From NCBI GenBank assembly GCA_021604865.1, contig BQJU01000009.1, positions 62,001 to 126,000 of the forward strand: a stretch of 64,000 nucleotides of DNA, in the 5' to 3' direction. Below, one piece after another: positions 9,829 to 18,248 of this stretch (within the stretch, counting starts at the first letter, position 1; each line of letters opens with the position of its first letter). The position numbers were made by a program, and so were the translations under genes. Origin of the DNA: Saprospiraceae bacterium (GTDB taxonomy: Bacteria; Bacteroidota; Bacteroidia; Chitinophagales; Saprospiraceae). Under the pieces are notes generated by a model that was not told where the DNA came from, did no database searches, and saw only the letters and a program-made list of their open reading frames with translations.

Positions 9829-10058
9829 ACTAATTGAATATGGTTTTGTTGGTAAACTATAGAGTTGATCAAAAGTATCACTTTAAGGTTTATTCCTCAA
9901 AGATTATTGTTTTTGGATTGCCAAATTGATGACAATTCCTTAAGGATTAAGCTAACAGACTGACTATCTTTAATAAATCGTTAAGCCACCAGACTGTTTT
10001 TTTGCTATCCGATCCGAACATTATTCGTGTTTGTAGCTTTTTAATAAAAATATCAATC

Positions 10059-10736
10059 ATGAAAATACATGCAAATTTCGCATTAGGTCTGGCACTGATG
10101 GCCAGTGTGTTATTAATAACTGGCTGTAATGCCAGCAAAGCTGCTAAAGGTGGTGTTATCGGTGGAGCTGCCGGTGGCGTCATTGGTGGTGTCATTGGTA
10201 AAAAATCAGGGAATACGGCGGTGGGCGCTATTATTGGAGCCGCCATTGGTGGTACTGCGGGTGCGCTGATAGGAAGATATATGGATAAACAGGCCAAGGA
10301 AATTGAGCAAGACCTGGAAGGTGCGGAAGTGGAAAGAGTAGGCGAAGGTATCCTGGTGACATTTGACTCAGGCCTGATGTTTGGATTTGATTCTTATGCG
10401 TTGACCTCTACGACAAAGGCAAACCTACAGGAACTGGCTGCTACTCTCAAAAAATACGAAGATACCGATATTCTCATTGAGGGTCATACCGATAGCAAAG
10501 GTACGGAAGAATACAACCTTACGCTATCCAGAAAGCGAGCTCAAACCGTTTCTGACTACCTGACTCAACAGGGGGTAAGGGTAACTCGTCTAAATACTGT
10601 AGGTTATGGGGAAAGCCAACCTTTGGAAACGAATGATACCGAAGCTGGTCGCCAGTCCAACCGCCGCGTGGAGGTAGCCATTTATGCCAATGAGGATCTA
10701 AAAAAAGATGCGGAGAGTGGGAAATTGAAGAATTAA
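10059..10736 (+). CDS. OmpA-family lipoprotein with glycine-zipper domain
   Basis: An outer-membrane-anchored peptidoglycan-binding lipoprotein of about 225 residues. The start at 10059 is preferred over a longer frame from 10002 because it begins directly at the signal MKIHANFALGLALMASVLL with lipobox ITGC. The mature N-terminus is a glycine-zipper stretch (GGVIGGAAGGVIGGVIGKKSG). The C-terminal OmpA-like domain has FGFDSYALT, IEGHTDSKGTEEYNLTLS and LNTVGYGESQP, with the Asp and Arg (QSNRRVEV) that contact diaminopimelate. It resembles the YiaD/Pal-like stabilisers of the envelope. The gene is monocistronic and ends before a long hairpin. Confidence 0.93.
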   Translation: MKIHANFALGLALMASVLLITGCNASKAAKGGVIGGAAGGVIGGVIGKKSGNTAVGAIIGAAIGGTAGALIGRYMDKQAKEIEQDLEGAEVERVGEGILVTFDSGLMFGFDSYALTSTTKANLQELAATLKKYEDTDILIEGHTDSKGTEEYNLTLSRKRAQTVSDYLTQQGVRVTRLNTVGYGESQPLETNDTEAGRQSNRRVEVAIYANEDLKKDAESGKLKN

Positions 10737-10752
10737 GATAAGATCGCTTTGC

Positions 10753-10795
10753 GGCTGTCAGAACGTCCAGGCTGAGCCTGGACGTTCTGACAGCC
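10753..10795. terminator. Perfect 21-bp inverted repeat between convergent genes
   Basis: The arms begin GGCTGTCAGAACGTCC and pair without a mismatch over 21 bp, separated by one base. The site lies between the stops of the convergent OmpA and M14 genes, so it could terminate in both directions, although no T-run follows. A degraded relative lies at 1814-1850, so it may also be a mobile or REP-like palindrome. Confidence 0.75.
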
Positions 10796-10808
10796 AAGCA
10801 AGCTATAT

Positions 10809-13340
10809 TCAATTCCCTACCATAAATAGAGCATTAGCAAACAGCAATTTACCATTTTCCCAAAAGCCCCGGAATAGTGGGTTGTCTATTAGATAGATTA
10901 TCTCGCCGCGCCCCTTGTCTTCCACTGCCATAACTACTGTATTTTTCAAATCTCTGAGGGCTTTGGCACCAACAAACCCTGACACAACCGGCTCTTCGCC
11001 GATGGTACCTACATTCCACGCTCCTTTCAGCAGTTGGTAATGTAATGTATTCGTTTTTAAAGAGAAATAGTTATCTCCCAAACCAAAAGCTAAAGGATGG
11101 GTGGTGTCGAGATTGAGCTTAAATAGAGCACCTGGGTTGGAGGTTGAAATATAGCGACGTTCCTGTCCGGCATAGTCATCCAGTCGGCCATCCAATACTT
11201 CCTGTTCACTTTTATTTTCTGCGGCTTTTTTGTCTTCTTCCGTAGCGTATTCCGTCAATTTAAAGCCTTCCTGATCTGCCAGGCTGGAATTCGCTTCGCC
11301 AAGGGCAATCAGCTTACCACCGGCGTACAACCATTGACTTAATTGTTTCCGTACTGCTTCGTTTAAGCGATAACGTCCTTCTGGTAAAATCAGGATATTA
11401 AATTCACTAAGATCAACCCGTGCAATCCGGTCGGCATCAAATATGTGTACAGGATAGCCCAACACTTGTTCAAAATAGTACCATACCTGTCCAAAACCGT
11501 TGGGGTCAGTATCCTCTCCCGACAACAGGGCTACTTTTGGCGTTTTGATCAACTTTACTGCATCCGAACCAAAGTCATTGCCTTCCTCTACAAATCCGGT
11601 TTTGGCTGCGACCAGCATTTGATTCTGTTTTTCTGCAACCCTGATTACGGTCTGATCAAAATTTGTTAATCGCCGGTTGTCGGCACGTGTAATCACCAGT
11701 GTTCCCGCCGGGTAATTTTTCCCGTCAAGGGTAAATGAATTACTGGCATAACGTGTTTTCACCCCTTCTTGGAGCAAGGCACTTAGAAAGGCTGCATTCT
11801 GTATTGAGGCCCAGGACCCAAGATAGGCATAGGCCTCCTGATCAGCCGACATTGCAGGTACCCGATCAAAAGCATAACCCGGGCTGATATCAATTTTTTG
11901 TTTGCTGGCATAAGCCTCCAACCCATAGGCGTAAGGCAAGGACCATGCGGTGATATCGTAAGTCAGTGAGTCTATTAGGTCCACTTCAGGATCAAATAAT
12001 ACTTGTGTCAAAACCGATAGTGGCTGGTAAGCACTGACCACCAGATCACCCGCTTCTACTTTCACCGTTTTTTCCTTTCCATTATCATAGGAATAGGCTT
12101 TGGCATTGACCACCGTTTTGGCCTGTCCATATTGAATTTTATTTTTATCCAAAAGGGTACACAAGGCCTTCATTCGGTCTTTATTATTGGTTCCCTTAAT
12201 GATGTACGCCTTGTATTCTCCAAGAGGATTCGTGCTGGAATTGGCAAAATACTGTTCAAAATTCTGCACCAACCTTTTGGCATTTAATGACGCTATTTCA
12301 ACAGTAGATAATGCAGTAGTTTTATGGTGCATCACCCGATCCATCAACTTTAGGGTGTCTTCATTTTCCAATAGAATTGCCCGACCACCACGACTATGCC
12401 CGCCCTGTTCATAAGTCATACCTATGGATCCATTAAATATTGGATAGGTATCCCCATAACTAGGATATAGCAGATCAAATACCTCCCGAGTGAAATACAA
12501 CCAACCTTCTTGATCAAAATATTTGGCGTGGTTTTTTCCGATTTCTATTTGAAAATCTCCCTGCCAATCAGTGATGTACTCATGATAAGGTTGAGCCGCC
12601 GGTGCAAAATAATAGGGATTATGGTAATACTGCTCATGCAGATCGGCGTGAATGTGCGGCATCCATTGCTGGTATACTTTTATACGCTGCTGAGACTCCA
12701 CCTGTGTTTGCCAGGCCCAGTCGCGGTTCAAGTCAAAAAGGTAGTGGTTCACCCTACCCCCTGGCCAGGGTTCGTTATGCTCCCGGACTGACGGATTTGG
12801 ATCGGGAATCATGTTTGACATCCCCCGATACCAATGTGAATAGCGCGAATAACCATCCGGATTGAGCGCTGGATCAATAATGACAATGGTATTTTTTAGC
12901 CAATCCTGAGTTTTTGCATTTTTAGAATCTGCCAGTTCGTACAGCACCATCATCGAACTTTCCGATCCTGCCGCCTCATTGCCATGCACACTATAACTCA
13001 ACCACACGATTGCCTTGTCCATACTTGGGTCCGTTTGTCCAGACAGCAACCCCGTCTTACGCAAATTATTTTCGCGGATGCTTTCCAAATTTGCCAGGTT
13101 TTCCGGCGAAGAGACCACCGCTAACAATAAAGGCCGCTTCTCGTTGGTCATGCCATATTCTATCAGCTGTACATTAGGGCTATTGTTTGCCACATGCTGT
13201 ACATAATCCACCAGCAAATGATGGGGCGTAAAGGTTTCACCCCAGCGATGAGGCAAAAAATCATCCGGTGATTGTAATTGCGCATTCACACCATTTGCAA
13301 GCCCTGCCATAGAGAGCAGAAAGATCAGTCTTGTGAGCAT
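10809..13340 (-). CDS. Secreted M14-family zinc carboxypeptidase
   Basis: An 843-residue exported metallopeptidase. The start at 13340 is chosen because it opens a signal peptide (MLTRLIFLLSMAGLANG, cleavage after VNAQ); an upstream in-frame codon would add 14 unlikely residues. The M14 zinc ligands are visible as HGNEAAGSES (HxxE) and a later His in HIHADLHEQYY. The catalytic Glu is in GMTYEQGGHSRGG. After the peptidase (~40-370) comes a long region ending in a glutamine-amidotransferase-like fold (FNILILPEGRYRLNEAVRKQ), typical of large Bacteroidota M14 proteins. The substrate is unknown. It is convergent with the OmpA gene and monocistronic. Confidence 0.9.
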   Translation of the reverse strand: MLTRLIFLLSMAGLANGVNAQLQSPDDFLPHRWGETFTPHHLLVDYVQHVANNSPNVQLIEYGMTNEKRPLLLAVVSSPENLANLESIRENNLRKTGLLSGQTDPSMDKAIVWLSYSVHGNEAAGSESSMMVLYELADSKNAKTQDWLKNTIVIIDPALNPDGYSRYSHWYRGMSNMIPDPNPSVREHNEPWPGGRVNHYLFDLNRDWAWQTQVESQQRIKVYQQWMPHIHADLHEQYYHNPYYFAPAAQPYHEYITDWQGDFQIEIGKNHAKYFDQEGWLYFTREVFDLLYPSYGDTYPIFNGSIGMTYEQGGHSRGGRAILLENEDTLKLMDRVMHHKTTALSTVEIASLNAKRLVQNFEQYFANSSTNPLGEYKAYIIKGTNNKDRMKALCTLLDKNKIQYGQAKTVVNAKAYSYDNGKEKTVKVEAGDLVVSAYQPLSVLTQVLFDPEVDLIDSLTYDITAWSLPYAYGLEAYASKQKIDISPGYAFDRVPAMSADQEAYAYLGSWASIQNAAFLSALLQEGVKTRYASNSFTLDGKNYPAGTLVITRADNRRLTNFDQTVIRVAEKQNQMLVAAKTGFVEEGNDFGSDAVKLIKTPKVALLSGEDTDPNGFGQVWYYFEQVLGYPVHIFDADRIARVDLSEFNILILPEGRYRLNEAVRKQLSQWLYAGGKLIALGEANSSLADQEGFKLTEYATEEDKKAAENKSEQEVLDGRLDDYAGQERRYISTSNPGALFKLNLDTTHPLAFGLGDNYFSLKTNTLHYQLLKGAWNVGTIGEEPVVSGFVGAKALRDLKNTVVMAVEDKGRGEIIYLIDNPLFRGFWENGKLLFANALFMVGN

Positions 13341-13479
13341 ATTAGCTTTGATTTCTAGGTAGATAATAAAATTCAGCACCAATAATAAGCAATACCGATG
13401 GGATTAAGGAATTACGATTGGGGAATGGTAATAAAAAAAATTCTCTCGCCCGCCAAAAACAAAAAAAGTCGCATCTAAA

Positions 13480-13577
13480 CTATAAAAATCGCCCTATAAC
13501 TATATTTTTAGTCATAAATCTATAAAAACAGTTGCTTAACTATAAAAACTAGTTTAACTTTGTGAAATACTATAAAA
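13480..13577. promoter_or_regulatory. Five phased CTATA-type boxes upstream of blaI (candidate BlaI operators)
   Basis: CTATAAAA occurs at 13480, 13520, 13540 and 13570, and a variant CTATATTT at 13500. The start positions are 20, 20, 20 and 30 bp apart, about two or three helical turns. Most copies are preceded by AA or AT. The boxes surround the predicted promoter at 13532-13562, and the last lies just past the expected transcription start. This fits repressor sites for the BlaI-type protein encoded immediately downstream, but binding is an inference. Confidence 0.55.
13532..13562 (+). promoter_or_regulatory. Predicted Bacteroidota-type promoter of blaI-M56 operon
   Basis: TAACTTTG at 13555-13562 matches the -7 consensus TAnnTTTG. 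A TTG at 13532-13534, 20 bp upstream, matches the -33 element. The predicted start of transcription is about 30 bp before the ATG at 13599. A perfect palindrome AAACTAGTTT overlaps the -7 element at 13546-13555. Confidence 0.6.
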
Positions 13578-13598
13578 CTGTCCAAAATCTCAGCGATT

Positions 13599-13967
13599 AT
13601 GACCAGACTAACCAAAGCGGAAGAAGAAATCATGCAAATCATTTGGCAATTTGGGAGATGTACGGTAAGTGATATCCGCACCCATATAGAACAAGAGCTT
13701 GGGCTCAGTAAACCGCCGCACAGCACGGTGTCTACTTTTGTCCGCAACCTGGAAGAGAAGGGTGTATTGGGCCATAAAGCCTATGGAAGGACCTACGAAT
13801 ATTTCCCGCTGATCAGCAAAGAAGCATACAGTGGCCAAACCCTCCGGAAAATAGCATCTGACTATTTTGATGGTTCTATGAATCGGCTGGTCTCTTTTCT
13901 GGTCAAGGAGGAGGACCTTAGTGCCAAGGAATTATCCCAACTATTGGATCGGCTGGAGGAGGAGTGA
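13599..13967 (+). CDS. BlaI/MecI/CopY-family transcriptional repressor
   Basis: A 122-residue winged-helix repressor. The N-terminal DNA-binding domain is clear: LTKAEEEIMQIIWQFGRCTVSDI, then the recognition-helix region KPPHSTVSTFVRNLEEKGVL, then YEYFPLISKEAY. The C-terminal helices (LVSFLVKEEDLSAKELSQLL) are the dimerisation part. In BlaR/MecR systems such repressors are inactivated by a membrane M56 metallopeptidase, which is the next gene. It probably represses its own operon through the repeats at 13480-13577. The gap of 135 bp to the M56 gene is longer than usual within an operon. Confidence 0.95.
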   Translation: MTRLTKAEEEIMQIIWQFGRCTVSDIRTHIEQELGLSKPPHSTVSTFVRNLEEKGVLGHKAYGRTYEYFPLISKEAYSGQTLRKIASDYFDGSMNRLVSFLVKEEDLSAKELSQLLDRLEEE

Positions 13968-14102
13968 GGGGGTTTGGAGCGTAGCCTTGTTTGCTGGTCT
14001 TCTTGTCGTTGCCTTAAAACCTACCGTTGACAACAATAGAGCGAACAATGATTTTGCACCATATAACACTTAACGTAAATAAATGACTCAAAATTCGCCA
14101 TT

Positions 14103-16112
14103 ATGCTAAACTATTTACTGGAATCAAGCCTTTGCTGGTTGGTATTCTACTTGGTTTATATCCTGGTATTGAGTCGGGAAACTTTTTTTCAACTCAACCG
14201 CTGGTACTTGCTTGCCACCCTTTTGTTGGGTGCTTTTTTACCTCTGATCGAGCTGCCGGACTTTATGCATCTAAACCAGCCCCAACCTTCCTTTGTCAAT
14301 TGGCTGGCTCCTATACAAGTTCCGGACAATGTAGTAAATACGGTTGCTGCCCCCCAGGATCAGACCTTCAGTTTGACCTTTATTTTAGGGTACATTTATA
14401 TATTAGGGTTAATTCTCACCAGTGTTCGCTTTCTATATGGACTATGGCAGTTGTACACCTTATACGACAATGCCGAGAAAAAACGAGCTCGGGATTATAC
14501 CTTAGTTATTACCAATAAACGCCATTTGCCCTTTTCATTTTTCCGCTATCTATTCAAAAGTCAGCTGGTGGAAACAGATACTGAGGATCAATACCAAATT
14601 ACGAAACACGAACTTGCCCATATTCATGGCTGGCATTCTCTTGACGTGCTGCTGATGGAATTGGCCAGTATTTTGATGTGGTGTAACCCACTCATCTACC
14701 TCTATCGCCGGTCCTTACGCGTGGTGCATGAATACATCGCCGACGCTACAGTTCTGCGCACCACTAATCGCAAACATTACGGCCAAATGTTGATACGGCA
14801 ATCTCAATCCGGACTTCAGATTGCCATAGTAAATCACCTTATTCATTCACAACTTAAAAAAAGAATTTTTATGATGACCAAGAATAGATCAACCTATAAT
14901 GCTCGCTATAAATACCTGATTTTGGCTCCAATCCTTTTACTGATGCTTGCCATTTTTGCAAGTAATAGTGAATCGGCAGTAGCGCTAAGCCCGTCTGAAA
15001 CAAACAACTTGGAGGCAACAAACCTTACTCCGGCAATAAGTGACCTCTCAATGATATCTTCGGCAGGAGGAGATGTAGAGCTACCCCGTTTTCCAGGCTG
15101 TGAAGCGGAAACCAATCCCGAAACGCGCCAGAATTGTTCGACCAAACGATTGTTGGAATATGTATACACCAATGTAAAATATCCCAAAGCTGCCAAGGAC
15201 GCAAATATTCAGGGTATTGCAGTCGTCCAATTCCAGGTGGATGTTGATGGTAGCATTGTAGAGCCTACCATTGTGAGAAGTTTGGGAGGTGGCTGCGATG
15301 AAGAAGTACTACGTGTAGTCAATTTGATGCCCAAGTGGATACCCGGCAAAAAGGACGGAAAGGTGGCAAAAGTAGAAATGAACTTACCGGTGAAATTCAA
15401 AATTGATGAATCGGAGCCTGCCAAAGCTGAATCCAAGGGAGAGATATTTAAGGTGGTGGAAGAGATGCCACGTTTCCCAGGTTGTGACGAAAACCTAGAC
15501 CTTTTTGAAGGTAAAAAATGTGCTGATAAAAAGCTGTTGGAATATATCATGAACAATGTCAAATATCCAAAAGAGGCTAAAGATGCCGGTTTTGAGGGAA
15601 CATCAATTGTCAGTTTTGTCATTGATAAAATGGGCAAAATCACGGAGTCGGAAATTGTGAGAAGTATCCATCCATCTATTGACAAAGAAGTTTTACGGAT
15701 AGTCAATTCCATGCCGGATTGGATTCCTGGAAAGCAAAGAGGCAAAGTAGTAGATGTGGTATTCAAGTTTCCTATCAAGTTTAAATTGGATGAGGAAGAA
15801 AGCAAAATCCCCGAGGAATTAGTTCCAAATTTAGCTCCCTCTCCATCTTCAGCCACACTTCAGTTAGAAAACTTCAAAGTCAGTCCCAATCCAACGGAAG
15901 GCATTTTCAAATTGACCTTTTCAGCAGCACCTAAACCTATTACTGTAATCGTAAGTAATGAAGTTGGAAAGGAAATATTCCGTTCGGTAAAAAAAGATTT
16001 TAATGGAAATTACGATGAGCAATTCGACCTAAGCTCCAGCGCAAAAGGCACCTTGATCATTAGTGTTTCACAGGGAGATAAATATTTTACTTCAAAATTG
16101 GTTTTACAATAA
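14103..16112 (+). CDS. M56 (BlaR1-type) membrane metallopeptidase with two TonB C-terminal domains and a T9SS sorting domain
   Basis: A 669-residue membrane protein. The first ~285 residues are a BlaR1/M56 unit: several hydrophobic helices (about 1-25, 36-50, 90-112), the zinc motif HELAH at 169-173 with HEYIAD at 209-214, and a last helix at 271-287. The periplasmic part holds two TonB C-terminal-like domains (~325-425 and ~445-545). Each begins with a PRFPGC motif, has a second Cys, and contains a YPK.AKDA..G segment. A T9SS type A sorting domain follows (NFKVSPNPTEGIFKL ... TSKLVLQ, ~590-669). The BlaI repressor gene is upstream. M56-TonB fusions are known in Bacteroidota; a T9SS tag on a polytopic inner-membrane protein is odd. 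Confidence 0.88.
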   Translation: MLNYLLESSLCWLVFYLVYILVLSRETFFQLNRWYLLATLLLGAFLPLIELPDFMHLNQPQPSFVNWLAPIQVPDNVVNTVAAPQDQTFSLTFILGYIYILGLILTSVRFLYGLWQLYTLYDNAEKKRARDYTLVITNKRHLPFSFFRYLFKSQLVETDTEDQYQITKHELAHIHGWHSLDVLLMELASILMWCNPLIYLYRRSLRVVHEYIADATVLRTTNRKHYGQMLIRQSQSGLQIAIVNHLIHSQLKKRIFMMTKNRSTYNARYKYLILAPILLLMLAIFASNSESAVALSPSETNNLEATNLTPAISDLSMISSAGGDVELPRFPGCEAETNPETRQNCSTKRLLEYVYTNVKYPKAAKDANIQGIAVVQFQVDVDGSIVEPTIVRSLGGGCDEEVLRVVNLMPKWIPGKKDGKVAKVEMNLPVKFKIDESEPAKAESKGEIFKVVEEMPRFPGCDENLDLFEGKKCADKKLLEYIMNNVKYPKEAKDAGFEGTSIVSFVIDKMGKITESEIVRSIHPSIDKEVLRIVNSMPDWIPGKQRGKVVDVVFKFPIKFKLDEEESKIPEELVPNLAPSPSSATLQLENFKVSPNPTEGIFKLTFSAAPKPITVIVSNEVGKEIFRSVKKDFNGNYDEQFDLSSSAKGTLIISVSQGDKYFTSKLVLQ

Positions 16113-16133
16113 CCCCTAACTATTTAAGATAAA

Positions 16134-16193
16134 ACCCGACTGTTCATCCAAAGACATCCGGACACAAATGAGGTATACCATTTGTGGTCGGGT
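16134..16193. terminator. Nested hairpin between convergent M56 and ferritin genes
   Basis: An outer stem ACCCGAC/GTCGGGT (16134-16140 with 16187-16193) encloses a perfect 8-bp stem CACAAATG/CATTTGTG (16163-16170 with 16179-16186). It sits between two convergent genes and probably ends both transcripts. Confidence 0.6.
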
Positions 16194-16206
16194 GCTTTGG
16201 TCTTAT

Positions 16207-16731
16207 TTACCCTTCTGTCGCTGGTTCTGCGCTTTCCTGTTGCTTATTAATTTTTTCCACTTCCATATCAATAAAATAAAGGCTTTGGGGACTATCGCCA
16301 ATCAATTTTATTTTATCAAGGATGGTCCGCATCAGCGCTTCTTCTTCGCGTTGTTCTTCAACATACCATTGCAGAAAATTATGCGTAGTATGGTCCTTTT
16401 CTTTATAGCTTTGAGCAATCAGTTCATTAATAGACTGGGTCACTTTTTGCTCATGTGCATAGACTGCCTCAAACAACTTCCCAACTGACTTAAATTCATG
16501 GGGTGGTTGTTTTACCTCAGGAGCCAAAGCATAACCATCTATTTGGCTGATGTAATAAAATATCCGTAGCATGTGCTGACGTTCTTCATCCGACTGGCGG
16601 TGCATGAACTTGGCGCAGCCTTCCAATCCTTCCCGATGGCACCAGGAAGCCATAGACAGGTATAGGTAAGAAGCATAGGCTTCCAGCGTTATTTGTTGAT
16701 TCAGGGCCTTTTCCATTGATTTCGATATCAT
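16207..16731 (-). CDS. ftnA: Ferritin
   Basis: A 174-residue cytosolic iron-storage protein. The four-helix bundle and the diiron ferroxidase ligands are recognisable: Glu in QITLEAYASYLYLSMASW, the ExxH-type pair in QSDEERQHMLRI, and the later Glu residues around VEEQREEEAL. Ferritins of this length form 24-mers that oxidise Fe(II) and store it as a mineral. The C-terminus has a short charged tail (KINKQQESAEPATEG). The gene is monocistronic and convergent with the M56 gene. Confidence 0.96.
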   Translation of the reverse strand: MISKSMEKALNQQITLEAYASYLYLSMASWCHREGLEGCAKFMHRQSDEERQHMLRIFYYISQIDGYALAPEVKQPPHEFKSVGKLFEAVYAHEQKVTQSINELIAQSYKEKDHTTHNFLQWYVEEQREEEALMRTILDKIKLIGDSPQSLYFIDMEVEKINKQQESAEPATEG

Positions 16732-16766
16732 TTCGTGGACGTTTTAATGAATGAACTACAATTTTA

Positions 16767-16850
16767 AAATGTCTATGAAGCTATTTAAACATGCTCTTTG
16801 CTCAATTGTTGAATCAGGCTTAAATTAAGTGCATGTTTAGACATACTCTA
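16767..16850 (-). terminator. Inverted repeat downstream of the HD/Pycsar-like gene
   Basis: AAACATGC near 16786-16793 and GCATGTTT near 16831-16838 are perfect 8-bp complements in the gap between the HD-domain gene and the ferritin gene. The loop is long (about 37 bp) and no strong T-run follows, so a terminator role is tentative. Confidence 0.35.
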
Positions 16851-18083
16851 AATCAAAAAAGCCAGCGCGAACAAACAAACGGCAAAAATCAATCCGTACA
16901 TAAACACGCTGTAACAAATGCGTAGGTACCAATATTTCTTGGCCAATACCACCCCAAGGTAGTAGATATCCCTGGTCATAGAGCTATACAGAAAGTCACT
17001 ATCTTTGATCATTTCCGTCATGCCCCATTCGAAATCCTTCAGATTCATGTTGTAAAAGTTGCCAAAAAACAACAGATTGGACCGTTTGTTTTCAATATCT
17101 TCTCTGGTAAATACACCTTCGGTTACCTTGGGTTGGGTTGCCAAAATGGCGAATACCAATGCAACCAGGCAAACCGCTAACAAAACGAGAGTCGGGATAA
17201 TCAATTTTGTATTGGTCTCTAACCTCGGCACGAGATTAGCCACGATGATGGAAATAATAATGGCATTAATACTCAGCATAATATTTGCCTTGTTATCCGC
17301 AATAGAGCTGAGGTTGACATGAGTTCGATAGGTCGTTCGATACATGGTTTCCACACCGCGCCCCAGGTTGAGCTGCTTCAATTCCAATCCCTTAGGGATA
17401 TCGTCTTCTTTGTCTTTCTTCTTTTTTTTCTTTTTTGCTTTAATGGGTACTGGAAATTCCATGCTTTCCTCCGAAATGCCCGGATTTAAGCGAAGTTTTC
17501 GTTTATATAATTGACGAACGTGTTTTTCCTTTTGTTTTTCGTACAATTTACGGCCCGCTTCAGTATGGTACCGATGGCGAGTCATAAATCCCATTTCAAA
17601 ATCCACCCATTCTTGTTCAGACATGACAACACCATGTATGAGCAACATTTCCTGTCGCACTCGTCCGCAACGATCCCAATACTGATCCATTCCAAGATGA
17701 CTAAGATCAGCATCACACAAAATTTCCTCGATTAAATGGCGGGGGCTTTGCGGAATCTTTGTTGCCAAAATACAACCTTCAACCAATTTGACAGATGCTT
17801 CAGGGTATTGATATTTACACAAAAATTCTCGTGCTTTTTCACATCCTCGTTTTTCATGACCTTCTTGCCCCTCGGTATAGCCAACATCATGAAACCAGGC
17901 TGCAATTTGTAATACCTCCAACTCCTGCTCGCTTAAATTATACCCCCGGGCAATATCCAAAGCGGATTGAACAACAGATTGGGTGTGGTACAAATCGTGA
18001 TACACATAATCTGCAGGAATGCTTTCCTCAAAATATTTTTCGATATGTCGCTCTAGTTCAGCGATCAGCACGTTATTAGTCAT
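16848..18083 (-). CDS. HD-domain phosphohydrolase fused to Pycsar-effector-like (PycTM/DUF5706) membrane domain
   Basis: A 411-residue two-part protein. Residues ~25-190 form an HD phosphohydrolase domain: YHDLYHTQ with His33, then AAWFHDVGY with the His65-Asp66 pair, and a later Asp124 in CDADLSHLG. A Lys-rich linker (KAKKKKKKKDKEDD, 215-228) leads to a C-terminal membrane domain resembling the Pycsar effector family. It has SSIADNKANIMLSINAIIIS at about 259-278, transmembrane helices ~267-283, 294-314 and 391-411, and a conserved FGNFYNMNLKDFEWGM loop. In Pycsar defence the PycTM effector binds a cyclic pyrimidine nucleotide and disrupts the membrane. Here the HD domain could hydrolyse or bind a nucleotide. 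No cyclase is adjacent, but a class III cyclase lies 2.5 kb away. Confidence 0.85.
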   Translation of the reverse strand: MTNNVLIAELERHIEKYFEESIPADYVYHDLYHTQSVVQSALDIARGYNLSEQELEVLQIAAWFHDVGYTEGQEGHEKRGCEKAREFLCKYQYPEASVKLVEGCILATKIPQSPRHLIEEILCDADLSHLGMDQYWDRCGRVRQEMLLIHGVVMSEQEWVDFEMGFMTRHRYHTEAGRKLYEKQKEKHVRQLYKRKLRLNPGISEESMEFPVPIKAKKKKKKKDKEDDIPKGLELKQLNLGRGVETMYRTTYRTHVNLSSIADNKANIMLSINAIIISIIVANLVPRLETNTKLIIPTLVLLAVCLVALVFAILATQPKVTEGVFTREDIENKRSNLLFFGNFYNMNLKDFEWGMTEMIKDSDFLYSSMTRDIYYLGVVLAKKYWYLRICYSVFMYGLIFAVCLFALAFLI

Positions 18084-18248
18084 ACATTCAACTTAGTATT
18101 CCGCAAATATTCCTTCGCGGATCAAAGTAACTAAAATAAAGGAAAGCTGAAAAAGAAGCGCTTTACTTTTGTGGATAAAACGGAAAGCTTTATTCTACGA
18201 AGGTGGTTATTTTAGAGCAATAAAGGGTTTGACATTAACCAATAATGT

